Shown piece by piece: positions 1 through 9,237 of a DNA stretch of 64,000 nucleotides. The notes under the pieces are model-generated. The model was not told the DNA's origin. It saw only the letters and a list, made by a program, of their open reading frames with translations, and did no database searches. Each line of letters begins with the position of its first letter. The stretch's first letter is position 1. The stretch covers positions 191,630 through 255,629 of the forward strand of contig JAKLIW010000004.1 of the NCBI GenBank assembly GCA_022709425.1, read 5' to 3'. The position numbers and the translations under genes were made by a program. This DNA comes from a bacterium. Lineage in GTDB: Bacteria > UBP6 > UBA1177 > JAKLFG01.

Positions 1-144
1 GTGACGGCCGGTTTTATCGCCCAAGCCTTTGCTCAGTGGCGGTCGAAAAGGAAGTGGTTCATCACCCCACGGCATTATTTCTGGCATTCTTTTTGGTTCG
101 CATTGGGGTTTGCTTTGATAAGGTTTGCTTTCGCAGTTCGATAA
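1..144 (+). CDS. Possible 3' end of a membrane protein gene, cut by the window edge
   Basis: The first reading frame is open from base 1 to a TAA at 142-144, giving 47 residues. The last half is rich in Phe, Trp, Ala and Leu with scattered Arg and His (HYFWHSFWFALGFALIRF), which would suit a C-terminal membrane segment. I do not recognise a family. The piece is short, so it could also be chance. The spacing to the next gene is only 12 bases, which would fit an operon. Confidence 0.3.
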   Translation: MTAGFIAQAFAQWRSKRKWFITPRHYFWHSFWFALGFALIRFAFAVR

Positions 145-156
145 AGGCTGTCTGTC

Positions 157-522
157 ATGACCCGTATCTATAACAAGACCTCAGAACTTGATAAGCGCCG
201 AACCCTGCGCAAAAGTCAGACCGATGTAGAGGCGCTTCTCTGGGAAAAACTGCGGGCCCGTCAACTCGACGGGCACAAATTCAAGCGTCAATTCGGCATC
301 GGCCCTTATGTTGTCGACTTCTTCTGCGTGGAGAAGAAATTGGCCATCGAGTTGGACGGTGCGGCGCATTTTACCAAGGAGGGCGCTGCCTACGATAAAG
401 AACGCGAAGCCGCCATCGGCTCGCTCGATATCGCCTTTATCCGCTTCACCGATGCTGAAGTGCTCAAGAACCTCGACGGGGTCGTTGAGAAGATACGCCG
501 CAAGTTGCAAGAGACGCGGTAA
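157..522 (+). CDS. DUF559 family endonuclease-like protein
   Basis: The 121-residue protein matches DUF559, the small nuclease-fold family related to Vsr very-short-patch repair endonucleases. Seen in the sequence: an N-terminal basic stretch with LRKSQTDVEALLWEKLRARQ, then GHKFKRQFGIGPYVVDFFC and KLAIELDGAAH, then FIRFTDAEVLKNLDGVVEKI. The VVDF and ELDG acidic residues are the usual catalytic positions of this fold. Length is typical and it is complete. DUF559 genes are commonly scattered singly in genomes, often with mobile DNA, and their natural substrate is not settled. It converges on the peptidase gene across a repeat cluster. Confidence 0.85.
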   Translation: MTRIYNKTSELDKRRTLRKSQTDVEALLWEKLRARQLDGHKFKRQFGIGPYVVDFFCVEKKLAIELDGAAHFTKEGAAYDKEREAAIGSLDIAFIRFTDAEVLKNLDGVVEKIRRKLQETR

Positions 523-570
523 TAGCCTCATACTGACTTTCGTCGGATGCCTCATCTCGGTCTGTTAGAA

Positions 571-745
571 TACCTCACCCCAGCCCCTCTCCTTGAAAAA
601 AGGAGAGGGGATAATGACGGTTTTTCCCTATTTGCCCTCGCCTTTACAAGGAGAGGGCGGCCGTAGGGCGGGTGAGGTATGATTGGAGGAGTGGTCTTTT
701 TGTTTACCCTCGCCTTTACAAGGAGAGGGTGGCGAAGCCGGGTGA
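571..745. repeat. Cluster of three hairpin-forming CTCTCCTT/AAGGAGAG repeats
   Basis: Three related units lie between two convergent genes. Unit one has a perfect 10-bp stem at 584-593 and 601-610 with a 7-base A-rich loop. Units two (635-657) and three (707-729) share the 23-mer CCCTCGCCTT-TAC-AAGGAGAGGG exactly and are each followed by a GGGTGAGGTA tail (670-679 and 740-749). Unit one begins with the reverse complement of that tail (TACCTCACCC, 571-580). This is a non-coding dispersed repeat; unit one may also end transcription of the DUF559 gene, though no T-run follows. Confidence 0.8.
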
Positions 746-782
746 GGTAAGAAATGGAGCGGGGAGTCGCAAGCTGGGTGAG

Positions 783-2885
783 TTATTTCATCCCCAGCTG
801 ATCCATGAAGAAGGCCCACTCCATCGCCGCCTCCGCGATGCGTGCGTCGGTCCCTTTACCCTGACCGTGGCCCGCCTTGGTCTCGACGAAGAGCAGTATC
901 GGGTCGTGCGAGGTATTGGCCCACTGGAGCAGTGCCGCCATCTTCTTGGCGTGGAGCGGGTGGACGCGTGAATCTGATTCGCCGGCGGTCAGCAGGACGG
1001 CGGGATAGCGTTCCCCCTGTTTCACCTGATGGTAGGGCGAATAGCGGTAGAGCCACTTGAACTGCTCCGGGTCGTCGGCCGAGCCGTATTCGCTGACCCA
1101 GTAGCGGCCGATGAGGAACTTGTGGAACCGCAGCATGTCGAGGAGCGGCACGGCCGAAAGCGCCGCCTTGAAAAGTTGCGGTTCACGGGTGACCAGCGCC
1201 CCGGTCAGGAGCCCGCCGTTACTGCCGCCCATGATGCCGAGCGTCGCGGGGCTTGCATATTTTTCGGCGATGAGCCAGCGCATCGCGTCGGCGAAGTCGG
1301 TGAAGCAGGTCTCTTTCTTGTCGAGCATACCGGCGCGGTGCCACGCCTCGCCGTATTCGCCGCCGCCGCGGATATTGGCCACCGCCAGCACGCCGCCCCG
1401 TTCGACCCACGCCCAGTTGGCGGGCGAGAAGTGGAGCGGGTAGCTGACGTTGAAACCGCCGTACCCCACCAGCACCGTCGGGTTCATCCCGTTCTTTTCC
1501 AGCCCCTTTTTGTGGACGAGGAACATCGGTATCTTGGTGCCGTCGGCGGCGGGGTAGAAGACCTGCGTCGTTTCGACGGCCGACGGATCGACCGGGACAT
1601 TGGCGCGGAAGAATTCCTTAACGCCATCGGCCGGGGTCCAGCGCAGTATCGCCGGGGGATAGCCGTAGCTCGAGAAGCTCAGGTAGAGTTCCTGTTCGTT
1701 GGGGGCCCCTTCAAGGGCGTGGACCGACCCGAGCGCCGGGAGCGTCAGCGTCGATACCCGCTTGCCGGTCAGATCGAATATCGCCACCTGCGAGGCGACA
1801 TCATGCAGATAGTTCACCGCGATATGGTCGCCGGTGACGACCACCGTCTCCATGACATCCTTTTCGTGCGCCGGGATGAATTCCTCCCACGCAAGCGTCG
1901 CGGCGTCGACCCGGACTATCTTCCAGTTGAGCGCGCCGTCCTTGTCGGTCTTGAGATAGAGTTTGCCGCGGAAGACCATCCCCTCCCAGATGTTGTCGAA
2001 GTTGTCGACCACCGGGCGGAGGGCCTTATCCTGCGCATCGTAGAGAGTGAGGCGCGCCTTCCCCGACGACCCCTGATATTCGGCGATGAGGAGCCAGCGG
2101 CCCTCTTCACCGAGCGTCGAGACGATGATACCCTCCTTGAGCGTCGCCTTGGCGATGACGGTATCTTTCTCCGGGTCGTCGCCGATGCGGTGGAACCGTA
2201 CCGATTGATCGGTATCTATCTCGTTGGGGTTCGCGCCGTCGAGTTTACGGGAGTAGAAAAAGCCCGTTTCATCGGGCAGAAAACTCACCGACGCGTACCG
2301 ACAGCCGGTGATGGGGGTGTCGATATCCTTCTTCGCCGCGACATCGTAGAGGTGGAGCACCGACTGCTCCGAACCGTTCTCCGACAGGCCATAGGCGATA
2401 TACTTGCCGGTCGGCGAGGCGTACCACCAGTCCATCGCGGTGGTCCCTTCCTTTGATAGCGTATTGGGATCGACCAACGCCGTGTCGGCGCCGTTCTCGC
2501 GCAGATAAAGGACCGGCTGGTTCTGGAGCCCCGTCGTTTTGCGGAAGAAGAGTTTTCCCTTGCGCGCCGCCGGCGGCTGCATCTTGTCGAAATTCCATAT
2601 CTCGGTCAGCCGCTGTTTGATGGAAGGATACTGCGGAAGCGCCTCGATGTACTTCATCGTGAAAGCGTTCTGTGACTCGGTCCACGCCGCCACCGCCGGA
2701 TCTTCGGTATTTTCGAGCCACCGGTAGGGGTCGGCGACCTGAACGCCGTGGAGCGTCTCGACCAACGTCTCGCGCTTCGTTTCGGGGTAGGGGGGGAGCG
2801 GCTTTGCCTGATGACTGACCACCGGACCGCGCCAACATGCCGTGAACATTGATAAAACGATGATAAAAAACAAAAGCCGACGCAT
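783..2885 (-). CDS. Prolyl oligopeptidase family serine peptidase (S9A), lipoprotein
   Basis: This 700-residue protein is a full-length S9A prolyl oligopeptidase: an N-terminal seven-bladed propeller gating an alpha/beta-hydrolase domain that cuts short peptides after proline. The triad is visible as Ser555 in GGSNGG, Asp638 in GESDSRVHP and His673 in KAGHGQGK, close to the family's usual positions. The N-terminus MRRLLFFIIVLSMFTAC is a lipoprotein signal with Cys17, so it is probably membrane-anchored outside the cytoplasm. I chose the start at 2885 because a GGAGG site sits 7 bases upstream; a longer in-frame start at 2942 would bury the signal peptide. The gene stands alone and is convergent with DUF559. 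Confidence 0.93.
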   Translation of the reverse strand: MRRLLFFIIVLSMFTACWRGPVVSHQAKPLPPYPETKRETLVETLHGVQVADPYRWLENTEDPAVAAWTESQNAFTMKYIEALPQYPSIKQRLTEIWNFDKMQPPAARKGKLFFRKTTGLQNQPVLYLRENGADTALVDPNTLSKEGTTAMDWWYASPTGKYIAYGLSENGSEQSVLHLYDVAAKKDIDTPITGCRYASVSFLPDETGFFYSRKLDGANPNEIDTDQSVRFHRIGDDPEKDTVIAKATLKEGIIVSTLGEEGRWLLIAEYQGSSGKARLTLYDAQDKALRPVVDNFDNIWEGMVFRGKLYLKTDKDGALNWKIVRVDAATLAWEEFIPAHEKDVMETVVVTGDHIAVNYLHDVASQVAIFDLTGKRVSTLTLPALGSVHALEGAPNEQELYLSFSSYGYPPAILRWTPADGVKEFFRANVPVDPSAVETTQVFYPAADGTKIPMFLVHKKGLEKNGMNPTVLVGYGGFNVSYPLHFSPANWAWVERGGVLAVANIRGGGEYGEAWHRAGMLDKKETCFTDFADAMRWLIAEKYASPATLGIMGGSNGGLLTGALVTREPQLFKAALSAVPLLDMLRFHKFLIGRYWVSEYGSADDPEQFKWLYRYSPYHQVKQGERYPAVLLTAGESDSRVHPLHAKKMAALLQWANTSHDPILLFVETKAGHGQGKGTDARIAEAAMEWAFFMDQLGMK

Positions 2886-2976
2886 GGGGTACCTCCAAAT
2901 AACGGACGGGCCTACTTTACCCATTCCGTCCGGGTAATGCAAAAAAACTTATCGCGGCGGAAGTGCCGAAAATATC

Positions 2977-3004
2977 TTGACAGCGCGCCCGTTCTCCTTA
3001 CAAT
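2977..3004 (+). promoter_or_regulatory. Sigma-70-type promoter of rpsA
   Basis: TTGACA at 2977-2982, a 16-base spacer and TACAAT at 2999-3004. The start codon of rpsA is 48 bases further on. The same TTGACA-16-TACAAT layout recurs upstream of the gene at 20947. Confidence 0.75.
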
Positions 3005-3051
3005 GCCCCCGCTGTCGAAAGACGGCAAAAAAAATAGGAGGTATTCTAGGC

Positions 3052-4731
3052 ATGTCAAACGTGAACAACAACCCGAACCCGACCCCGAGTTTCGAGGAGC
3101 TTCTCAACGAGTTCCTCCCCAGTGAGAAATCGTTCTCCGGCGAAGAGATCATGAAAGGCGTCATCCGTGCCGTCGGCCGTGATTTCATTCTTGTCGATGT
3201 CGGCCGCAAGTCGGACGGCGTCATTCAGGTCGCCGAGTTCGAGCCCGCCGAGCTCAAGAGCCTAAAGATCGGCGACGAAGTGGAAGTGGTCATCGACCGT
3301 TGGGAAGATGAACGCGGCAACATCTGTCTGTCCCGTCAGAAAGCGACCATGCTCCGCATCTGGGAGACGGTCGGCAGAGCGTACGATACGGGCGAGTTGG
3401 TCCGCGGCACCATCGTGTCGCGCGTCAACGGCGGCCTGCAGGTCGATATCGGCGTCAAGGCGTTCCTGCCCAATTCGCAGGTGGCGCTCCGCCCGATAAA
3501 GAACATCGAGGAACTCATCGGCAAGACCTTCGATTTCAAGGTCATCAAGTACGATCAGAAACGCGGCAATATCGTTATCTCCCGCCGCGACCTGCTTGAA
3601 AAAGAGCGCGAAGAGCTCAAGGGCAAGACCCTCGAGCGGCTTCAGGAAGGGTCGGTGGTCAAGGGTCTGGTCAAGAACATCACCTACTACGGCGTCTTCA
3701 TAGACCTCGGCGGCATCGACGGCCTGCTCCATATCACCGATATGAGCTGGGGCCGCGTCAATCACCCCTCCGAGATGTTCAAGATCGGCGACGAGGTCGA
3801 GGTCAAGGTCCTCAAGTTCGACCGTGACGCCGAGCGCGTCAGCCTCGGTCTCAAGCAGATATCGGACGATCCGTGGCAGCAGGCGACCACCCGTTACAAT
3901 TCGGGCAAAGTGGTGCGCGGCAAGGTCGTGGCGCTGGAAGATTACGGCGCGTTCGTGGAACTGGAGCGCGGCATCGAAGGGCTCATCCACATCAGCGAGA
4001 TGAGCTGGACCCGCCGCATCAAGCATCCGTCCAAGATGGTCGCGATCGGCGACGAGATCGAGGTCAAGATCCTCGAGATCGATGTCGACAACCGCCGCAT
4101 CAGCCTCGGCATGAAGCAGACCGAACCCAACCCGTGGGAACAGCTCAAGGATAAGTATCCGCTCGGCACCACCGTCAAGGGCGTCATCCGCAACATCACC
4201 GACTTCGGCCTGTTCGTGGGCGTCGAAGAGGGGATCGACGGGCTGGTCCGCACCAGCGACATCACGTGGGACCGCAAACTCAAGCATCCCAGCGAGTATT
4301 ACAAGAAGGGCGACGAGGTCGAGGCGATCGTGCTCAATATCGATTCCGAGAAACAGCGTTTCAGCCTCGGGCTCAAACAGCTCTCCAACGACCCGTGGAA
4401 GATATTCCGCGATTCTTACAAGGAGAACGACAAGGTCGAGGCCGAGGTGGTCAAGGTCACCGATTTCGGCATCTTCGTGAAGGTGTTCGAAACGGTCGAA
4501 GGGCTCGTCCACAAAAGCGAGTTCGAGGACCCGAATAAGCAGTTCTCCATCGGCGACAAACTTGAGGTCATCATCAAGTCGGTCAGCGACACCGAACGCA
4601 AGGTCTCCCTTTCCATCAAGGCGATCGGCGATGCCGAGAGCCGCCGCAACATGGAAGAGGCCCGCGCCAAGACCGGCGAAGTACCGGAACGGCTCGGCAC
4701 CATCGGCGACGCGTTCAAGAATCAGCAGTAA
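3052..4731 (+). CDS. rpsA: 30S ribosomal protein S1
   Basis: The 559-residue product contains six S1 RNA-binding (OB-fold) repeats, at roughly 36-103, 121-185, 206-274, 291-359, 378-446 and 465-533. Repeats three to six show the typical G-x-V-x-x-x-x-x-F-G-x-F-V core and the closing SLGLKQ or SLGMKQ. S1 helps the 30S subunit bind structured mRNA leaders. Length fits the six-domain form. I start it at 3052 (MSNVNNN), 13 bases after an AGGAGG site; the in-frame ATG at 2977 overlaps the promoter. It appears monocistronic. Confidence 0.96.
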   Translation: MSNVNNNPNPTPSFEELLNEFLPSEKSFSGEEIMKGVIRAVGRDFILVDVGRKSDGVIQVAEFEPAELKSLKIGDEVEVVIDRWEDERGNICLSRQKATMLRIWETVGRAYDTGELVRGTIVSRVNGGLQVDIGVKAFLPNSQVALRPIKNIEELIGKTFDFKVIKYDQKRGNIVISRRDLLEKEREELKGKTLERLQEGSVVKGLVKNITYYGVFIDLGGIDGLLHITDMSWGRVNHPSEMFKIGDEVEVKVLKFDRDAERVSLGLKQISDDPWQQATTRYNSGKVVRGKVVALEDYGAFVELERGIEGLIHISEMSWTRRIKHPSKMVAIGDEIEVKILEIDVDNRRISLGMKQTEPNPWEQLKDKYPLGTTVKGVIRNITDFGLFVGVEEGIDGLVRTSDITWDRKLKHPSEYYKKGDEVEAIVLNIDSEKQRFSLGLKQLSNDPWKIFRDSYKENDKVEAEVVKVTDFGIFVKVFETVEGLVHKSEFEDPNKQFSIGDKLEVIIKSVSDTERKVSLSIKAIGDAESRRNMEEARAKTGEVPERLGTIGDAFKNQQ

Positions 4732-4750
4732 TCCGCACTTTTCTGAAAAT

Positions 4751-4778
4751 TTGATTTCCCCGGTGGGCACCATATAAT
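4751..4778 (+). promoter_or_regulatory. Promoter for the argF-trxB pair
   Basis: TTGATT at 4751-4756, 16-base spacer and a perfect TATAAT at 4773-4778, 46 bases before the start codon of the carbamoyltransferase gene. Confidence 0.7.
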
Positions 4779-4824
4779 CGGCGCGGCCTGTTCATTGAAC
4801 CCTTAACTATAAAAGGAGAACATC

Positions 4825-5823
4825 ATGCCCGTGAACCTGAAAGGAAGAAGCTTCTTGAGCCTGAAAGACTTCACCCCCGAAGAGATCCGCTACATGCTCG
4901 ACCTCTCGCACGACCTCAAGGCGAAGAAACGCGCCGGCATCAGAGGCGACCTGCTGGCGGGCAAGAATATCGTCCTGCTCTTCGAGAAGGCGTCGACCCG
5001 CACCCGCTGCGCTTTTGAAGTGGCGGTGATGGATGAGGGCGGCCATGTCACCTTCCTCGGCCAGAACGACAGCCAGATCGGCAAAAAGGAATCGATAGAG
5101 GATACCGCCAAGGTGCTCGGCCGCTTCTACGACGGCATCGAGTTCCGCGGCTTCAAGCAGGCGACCGTCGAAGCGCTCGCGAAATACAGCGGCGTCCCGG
5201 TGTGGAACGGACTCACCGACATCGAACACCCGACGCAGATACTGGCCGACTTCATGACCATCGAAGAGCATGTTGCCAAGCCGCTCAACAAAGTGAAACT
5301 CGTCTACATGGGCGACGCCCGCAACAACATGGGCAACTCGTTCGTCATCGCCTGCGCCAAGATGGGGATGCACTTCGTCGCCTGCGCGCCGAAAGAACTC
5401 TTCCCGGAGAAGAAGCTGGTCGATGAGATGAATAAGGTCGCGAAAGAGACCGGCGCCAAGATAGAACTCATCGACGACCCGGCCAAGGCGGTCAAGGGGG
5501 CCGATGTCATCTACACCGACGTGTGGGTATCGATGGGCGAAGAGCACCTCTTCGGCGAGCGGATCAAACAGCTCAAGAAGTATCAGGTCACCACCGATCT
5601 CATGAAGAAGACCGGTAACCCCGACGCGATATTCCTCCACTGCCTGCCGTCGTTCCACGATCTGGAGACGAAGGTCGGTAAAGAGGTCTACGAGAAATAC
5701 GGCGTCAAGGCGATGGAGGTGACCGACGAGGTCTTCCGCAGCAGCGCCTCCAAGGTCTTCGACGAGGCCGAGAACCGGCTTCACACCATCAAGGCGGTCA
5801 TGGTCGCCACCGCGGGCAGATAA
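4825..5823 (+). CDS. argF: Ornithine carbamoyltransferase
   Basis: Transfers the carbamoyl group of carbamoyl phosphate to ornithine, giving citrulline, in the cytoplasm. The 332-residue protein has the carbamoyl-phosphate site STRTR at 57-61, HPTQ at 135-138, the ornithine loop DVWVSMGEE at 232-240 and HCLPSFHD at 272-279 with the catalytic Cys273. The SMG loop and HCLP followed by FHD argue against a putrescine carbamoyltransferase. I cannot tell whether it works in arginine synthesis (ArgF) or in the reverse arginine deiminase direction (ArcB), because no arginine deiminase or carbamate kinase gene is nearby. AGGAGA precedes the ATG. Its stop overlaps the start of trxB. Confidence 0.94.
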   Translation: MPVNLKGRSFLSLKDFTPEEIRYMLDLSHDLKAKKRAGIRGDLLAGKNIVLLFEKASTRTRCAFEVAVMDEGGHVTFLGQNDSQIGKKESIEDTAKVLGRFYDGIEFRGFKQATVEALAKYSGVPVWNGLTDIEHPTQILADFMTIEEHVAKPLNKVKLVYMGDARNNMGNSFVIACAKMGMHFVACAPKELFPEKKLVDEMNKVAKETGAKIELIDDPAKAVKGADVIYTDVWVSMGEEHLFGERIKQLKKYQVTTDLMKKTGNPDAIFLHCLPSFHDLETKVGKEVYEKYGVKAMEVTDEVFRSSASKVFDEAENRLHTIKAVMVATAGR

Positions 5824-6740
5824 TGAATAAGTACGATGTCGCGATAGTCGGCGGCGGCCCGGCGGGGATGACCGCCGCGATCTACACCGGCCGCGCGATG
5901 CTCAAGACCGTCATTATCGAGAAGGCGGTCGCGGGCGGCCTGATGGCGCTCACCGACAAACTGGAGAATGTCCCCGGCTTCGATTCCATCGGCGGCGGCG
6001 AATTGGCCGATAAGATGCTTCAGCAGGCGACCAAATTCGGCGCCGGGATCATGATGGCCGAGGTGGCGAAGGTCGAAAAGAAGGGCGATCTGTTCCTCCT
6101 CCACACCGATAACGGCGAAGTGACGGCGCGTACCGTCATCTGGGCCGCCGGCTCGTCGCCGCGTAAAGTGGGCGTGCCGGGCGAGATGGAATACATCGGC
6201 CGCGGCGTTTCCTACTGCGCCGTGTGCGACGCCGCGTTCTACCGCGATCTGCGGGTGGCGGTCATCGGCGGGGGCGATTCGTCGCTCAAGGAGGCGCTCT
6301 ACCTGACCCGTTTCGCCTCCGAAGTGCTCATCATTCACCGCCGCAACGAATTCCGCGCCGAGAAGATCATTCAGGACGAGGTGCGCAAGCATCCCAAGAT
6401 AAAACTCATCCTTGAATCGGTCGTCGAGAAGATAACGGGGAAGGATTTCGTCGAATCGGTCACGGTGAAGAATGTCAAAAGCGGCGTGCTTTCCGACCAT
6501 CCGGTCGACGGCGTGTTCGTCTTTGTCGGCTACACCCCCCATGTCGAGGCGGTCAAAGAGCTCGTGACGCTCGCTCCGACGGGCCGCATCCAGCTCCTTC
6601 CTGACGGCACCACCGGCACGCCGGGGCTCTTCGCGGCGGGCGATGTGGTGGAAAAACTGGTCTATCAGGTCGCGACGGCGATCGGCTGCGGCGCATCGGC
6701 CGCCACCGCCGTCGAGCACTACCTCTCAACGCATAAATAA
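5823..6740 (+). CDS. trxB: Thioredoxin-disulfide reductase
   Basis: NADPH-dependent flavoenzyme that reduces thioredoxin. In 305 residues it shows the FAD motif GGGPAGMTAAIY (10-21), the redox pair Cys132/Cys135 in CAVCD, the NADPH motif VIGGGDSSLKEALYL, and the second FAD motif TPGLFAAGDV. Length is normal for the low-molecular-weight class. The start codon shares a base with the preceding stop (TAATG), so translation is coupled to the carbamoyltransferase, an unusual partner. It ends only 7 bases from the convergent TolQ/ExbB-like gene. Confidence 0.95.
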   Translation: MNKYDVAIVGGGPAGMTAAIYTGRAMLKTVIIEKAVAGGLMALTDKLENVPGFDSIGGGELADKMLQQATKFGAGIMMAEVAKVEKKGDLFLLHTDNGEVTARTVIWAAGSSPRKVGVPGEMEYIGRGVSYCAVCDAAFYRDLRVAVIGGGDSSLKEALYLTRFASEVLIIHRRNEFRAEKIIQDEVRKHPKIKLILESVVEKITGKDFVESVTVKNVKSGVLSDHPVDGVFVFVGYTPHVEAVKELVTLAPTGRIQLLPDGTTGTPGLFAAGDVVEKLVYQVATAIGCGASAATAVEHYLSTHK

Positions 6741-6747
6741 TTCGGTA

Positions 6748-7356
6748 TTATTTCTTATCCAGATAGGCGAGCAACCGTTCGGTGGCGAACTCTATTTCCC
6801 CCGCCGCGCGGTCGGCCCGGTAGAGGACATAGCGGTAGACGATCAGCGACGGGATAGCCACCGACAATCCGGCGGCGGTGGTGAGGAGCGCCTCCCAGAT
6901 ACCCGACGCGAGTACCAGCGGGTTGCCCCCCATATCGGAGAAGCGGGTGAATATCTTGATCATCCCGAAGACGGTGCCGAGCAGTCCCAGCAGGGGCGAT
7001 ATCGTCGCCATGACGCCCGGTATCGTCACCCAGCGGTAGATCGAACCGCCCAGCCGTTTGGCATGGATGCCGGTCATCCGGGCGGTATCGGCCGCCGCGT
7101 CGTCGGAGAGCACCTGCCGCATGAGCTGTGAAAGGAAATCGTCCCGTTTCTGCGCCTCGGCCAGCATCGCCTCGCGGGTCCCGTTCTGGGCGATGTGGAG
7201 GTAGAGTTCGAGGCTCGGCGTCACCCGCGAACGGCGGAGCGCCCAGAGCCGCTCGAACAGGGCGGCCAGACTGATGATGGAACAGAGGAAGATGGGGTAC
7301 ATCAGTATCCCGCCTTTCTCCATGATCTCGGCGAATGTCATCGGCGCGCTCTCCAT
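6748..7356 (-). CDS. MotA/TolQ/ExbB proton channel family protein
   Basis: The 202-residue protein has three predicted membrane helices: about 18-38 (GILMYPIFLCSIISLAALFE), around 115-135 and around 155-175. The pair surrounds the family core with TPLLGLLGTVFGMIKIF and the GI-WEAL-TTAAGL-VAIP segment. Such proteins form proton-driven stators with an ExbD/TolR partner, energising outer-membrane transport or envelope constriction. No ExbD/TolR gene is adjacent, which is uncommon; it may use a partner encoded elsewhere, possibly for the TonB receptor at 55617. The start could also be Met6 at 7341. Confidence 0.9.
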   Translation of the reverse strand: MESAPMTFAEIMEKGGILMYPIFLCSIISLAALFERLWALRRSRVTPSLELYLHIAQNGTREAMLAEAQKRDDFLSQLMRQVLSDDAAADTARMTGIHAKRLGGSIYRWVTIPGVMATISPLLGLLGTVFGMIKIFTRFSDMGGNPLVLASGIWEALLTTAAGLSVAIPSLIVYRYVLYRADRAAGEIEFATERLLAYLDKK

Positions 7357-7419
7357 CGTAGTTCCGCCCCGTTATAGACCGAACGGGGGCGGAAGGCAAA
7401 AAAAATCAACATCCGCTCC

Positions 7420-7576
7420 GTAGGGGCGCGCCAACGGCACGCCCTAAAATCGACACCCCCGCACGCCCCCTGCATCAGGGGGCCTTCCGATCCCAGCCTC
7501 CCTGTCGCAGGGAGGTGGCGCGTAGCGACGGAGGGTGTTGAGATGGGTTCAGGGCGTCCCGTTGGGGCGCCCCTAC
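7420..7576. repeat. Dispersed inverted-repeat element, copy 1 (full)
   Basis: Two 25-base arms in inverted orientation: the left arm at 7420-7444 begins GTAGGGGCGCGCCAACGGCA, and the right arm at 7552-7576 is nearly its reverse complement, ending GGCGCCCCTAC. The 107 bases between hold a second small inverted repeat around CTCCCTGTCGCAGGGAG. After the right arm comes A/CAGTCGGT, also seen after copies 2 and 3. There is no coding capacity. This accounts for most of the gap 7357-7650. Confidence 0.8.
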
Positions 7577-7650
7577 CAGTCGGTGTTTTCTTGTGTTTGC
7601 CTTTGTATTTGGTTATTCTTTCTCCTCTATTTCGTTGACACGGGGGTCCC

Positions 7651-9237
7651 ATGCGTAACGCGCTTCTGGTGCTGATGATATTCCTCTTCGCCGTTCCGCT
7701 CGCCGCCGGGGAACAGAAGAAGAAGGTCGCCGTGATCGACCTCATCGACGATTCGGCCACCATCGACGCCGCGGTGCTCGACCGCGCCACCCAGTACCTC
7801 TGGGACCGCGTGGTGGCGTCCAACGCCTTCGTGGTCATCGCCCGCGACCGCCAGAAAGAGGCGGTGCTGGTCCTGCGGAAGGAATCGTTCAAGGAATGCT
7901 ACGACAAGACCTGCAACATACAACTGGCCCAGCGCCTCTCGGCCGACACCATGCTCGAAACGCGCGTATCCTATTTCGGCGGCCAGTACACCCTCTCGAT
8001 GAGTCTCACCGATCTGGCCAAAGTGGCGGCCGACCGCGGCCAGACCGCCCCGTTCGACGGCTCCGAGGCGGGACTCAAAGCGGCGATCGACGCGCTCGTC
8101 GCCAAACTGACCGGCTTTTCCGAAACGGCGGTGGGGGAGGCGAGCGACTGGCGCGCGGCGGGACAGGAACTGGTCATCGTCGAATTCAAAAGCGCCACCC
8201 CGCAGGCGGCGGTATCGGTCGACGGGAAACTCCTCTGCACCGCCCTCCCGTGCCGCAAGAACCTGACCAAAGGGAAACATACGGTGCTTTTACAGGCGCC
8301 TCACTATCTTGAGAACACCGAGGAACTGACCGTCGTCGGCCCTGTCACGCTGGAACGGGAACTCAATCCCGACTTCGCCCTCATCACCGTCGGCACCATC
8401 CCCGACGGCCTGTCGGTCGAAGTGGACCGCAAACCGGCCGGGGTGACCCCGATGACCATGCGGGTCCCGCCGGGACTCCACCGCGTCACCGTCAATTCGC
8501 CCTGCCACCTCCAGAAAGGGCTCGAATTCGCCGTGAAGCGCGGCGAAGAGCGGCGCGTGGACCTTGTCCCCGAAACGCGCAAAGCGGGGCTGTCGGTCAT
8601 ATCGGAGGACGCATCCGGCAACGCCGTCCCGGCTCCCGTCATCGTCGACGGCGTCGAAGTGGGCAAGGCCCCCGGCAGTTTCACCGTGCCGCTGTGCAGT
8701 AAAAAGATCGCCGTCATCATCTCGGAGAGCGATAAATACGAGGCCGACCTCAACCTTCAGGAGAATAAGACCGATCAGATACGGGCCACCCTCAGAGGGG
8801 AACTCGACGCCGTCGCGCAGGAGGGTCACGACAAGTCCAAAGAGTTCGCGGCCGACAAAAAAGCGCCCGAAATGCGCCGTCCCTACCTTTACCACGGGGC
8901 GGGGATACTCGGCGCCGGGATGCTGGTGGCCATCGGCGGCACCGGGTTGGTGGTCGCCGCCATCGATAAGTTCGACGACTACCAGACCATGACCGCGCCC
9001 TCGGCGGTGGCCAAAGAGATGGTGAAGCCCGGCTTCGACAGCGATGCCTACCAGCGGACGACCGACAAGGTCTACAAGGATGCCGAGACCCTTGAATACG
9101 GCGGCATCGCGATGTTCGCCGTGGGGGGCGCGGCGATAGTGACCGGCATCGTGCTGATGGCGCTCACCGAAGAGGTCCCCGTGCAGGCGGCCGTGACCCC
9201 GAATGGCGTCTATATCGGATGGAGGGGGGAATGGTGA
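7651..9237 (+). CDS. PEGA-domain membrane protein with CsgG/FlgT-like N-terminal domain
   Basis: The 528-residue protein has a signal peptide (1-20) and then an N-terminal alpha/beta domain with KKVAVIDL, ATQYLWDRVV, VVIARDR and a Cys pair in CYDKTCNIQLAQ. That arrangement resembles the CsgG/TolB-N-like domain seen in deltaproteobacterial envelope proteins. PEGA-like segments follow: a clear one at 245-283 (IPDGLSVEVDRKPAGVTPM) and weaker ones near 186 and 326, each with a Cys. Two hydrophobic segments lie at about 415-438 and 483-505. No enzyme motif is visible, so the function is unknown. The last bases overlap the start of the next gene, indicating coupling. Confidence 0.75.
   Translation: MRNALLVLMIFLFAVPLAAGEQKKKVAVIDLIDDSATIDAAVLDRATQYLWDRVVASNAFVVIARDRQKEAVLVLRKESFKECYDKTCNIQLAQRLSADTMLETRVSYFGGQYTLSMSLTDLAKVAADRGQTAPFDGSEAGLKAAIDALVAKLTGFSETAVGEASDWRAAGQELVIVEFKSATPQAAVSVDGKLLCTALPCRKNLTKGKHTVLLQAPHYLENTEELTVVGPVTLERELNPDFALITVGTIPDGLSVEVDRKPAGVTPMTMRVPPGLHRVTVNSPCHLQKGLEFAVKRGEERRVDLVPETRKAGLSVISEDASGNAVPAPVIVDGVEVGKAPGSFTVPLCSKKIAVIISESDKYEADLNLQENKTDQIRATLRGELDAVAQEGHDKSKEFAADKKAPEMRRPYLYHGAGILGAGMLVAIGGTGLVVAAIDKFDDYQTMTAPSAVAKEMVKPGFDSDAYQRTTDKVYKDAETLEYGGIAMFAVGGAAIVTGIVLMALTEEVPVQAAVTPNGVYIGWRGEW

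Noticed and set aside
571..745. Repeat cluster considered as a CRISPR array
   Set aside because: Only three imperfect units with unequal spacing; each forms its own hairpin.
4825..5823. Putrescine carbamoyltransferase, paired with the agmatine deiminase-family gene at 19317
   Set aside because: The SMG loop and HCLPSFHD are those of ornithine enzymes, and the deiminase is an exported protein 13 kb away, so an agmatine deiminase pathway is not supported.
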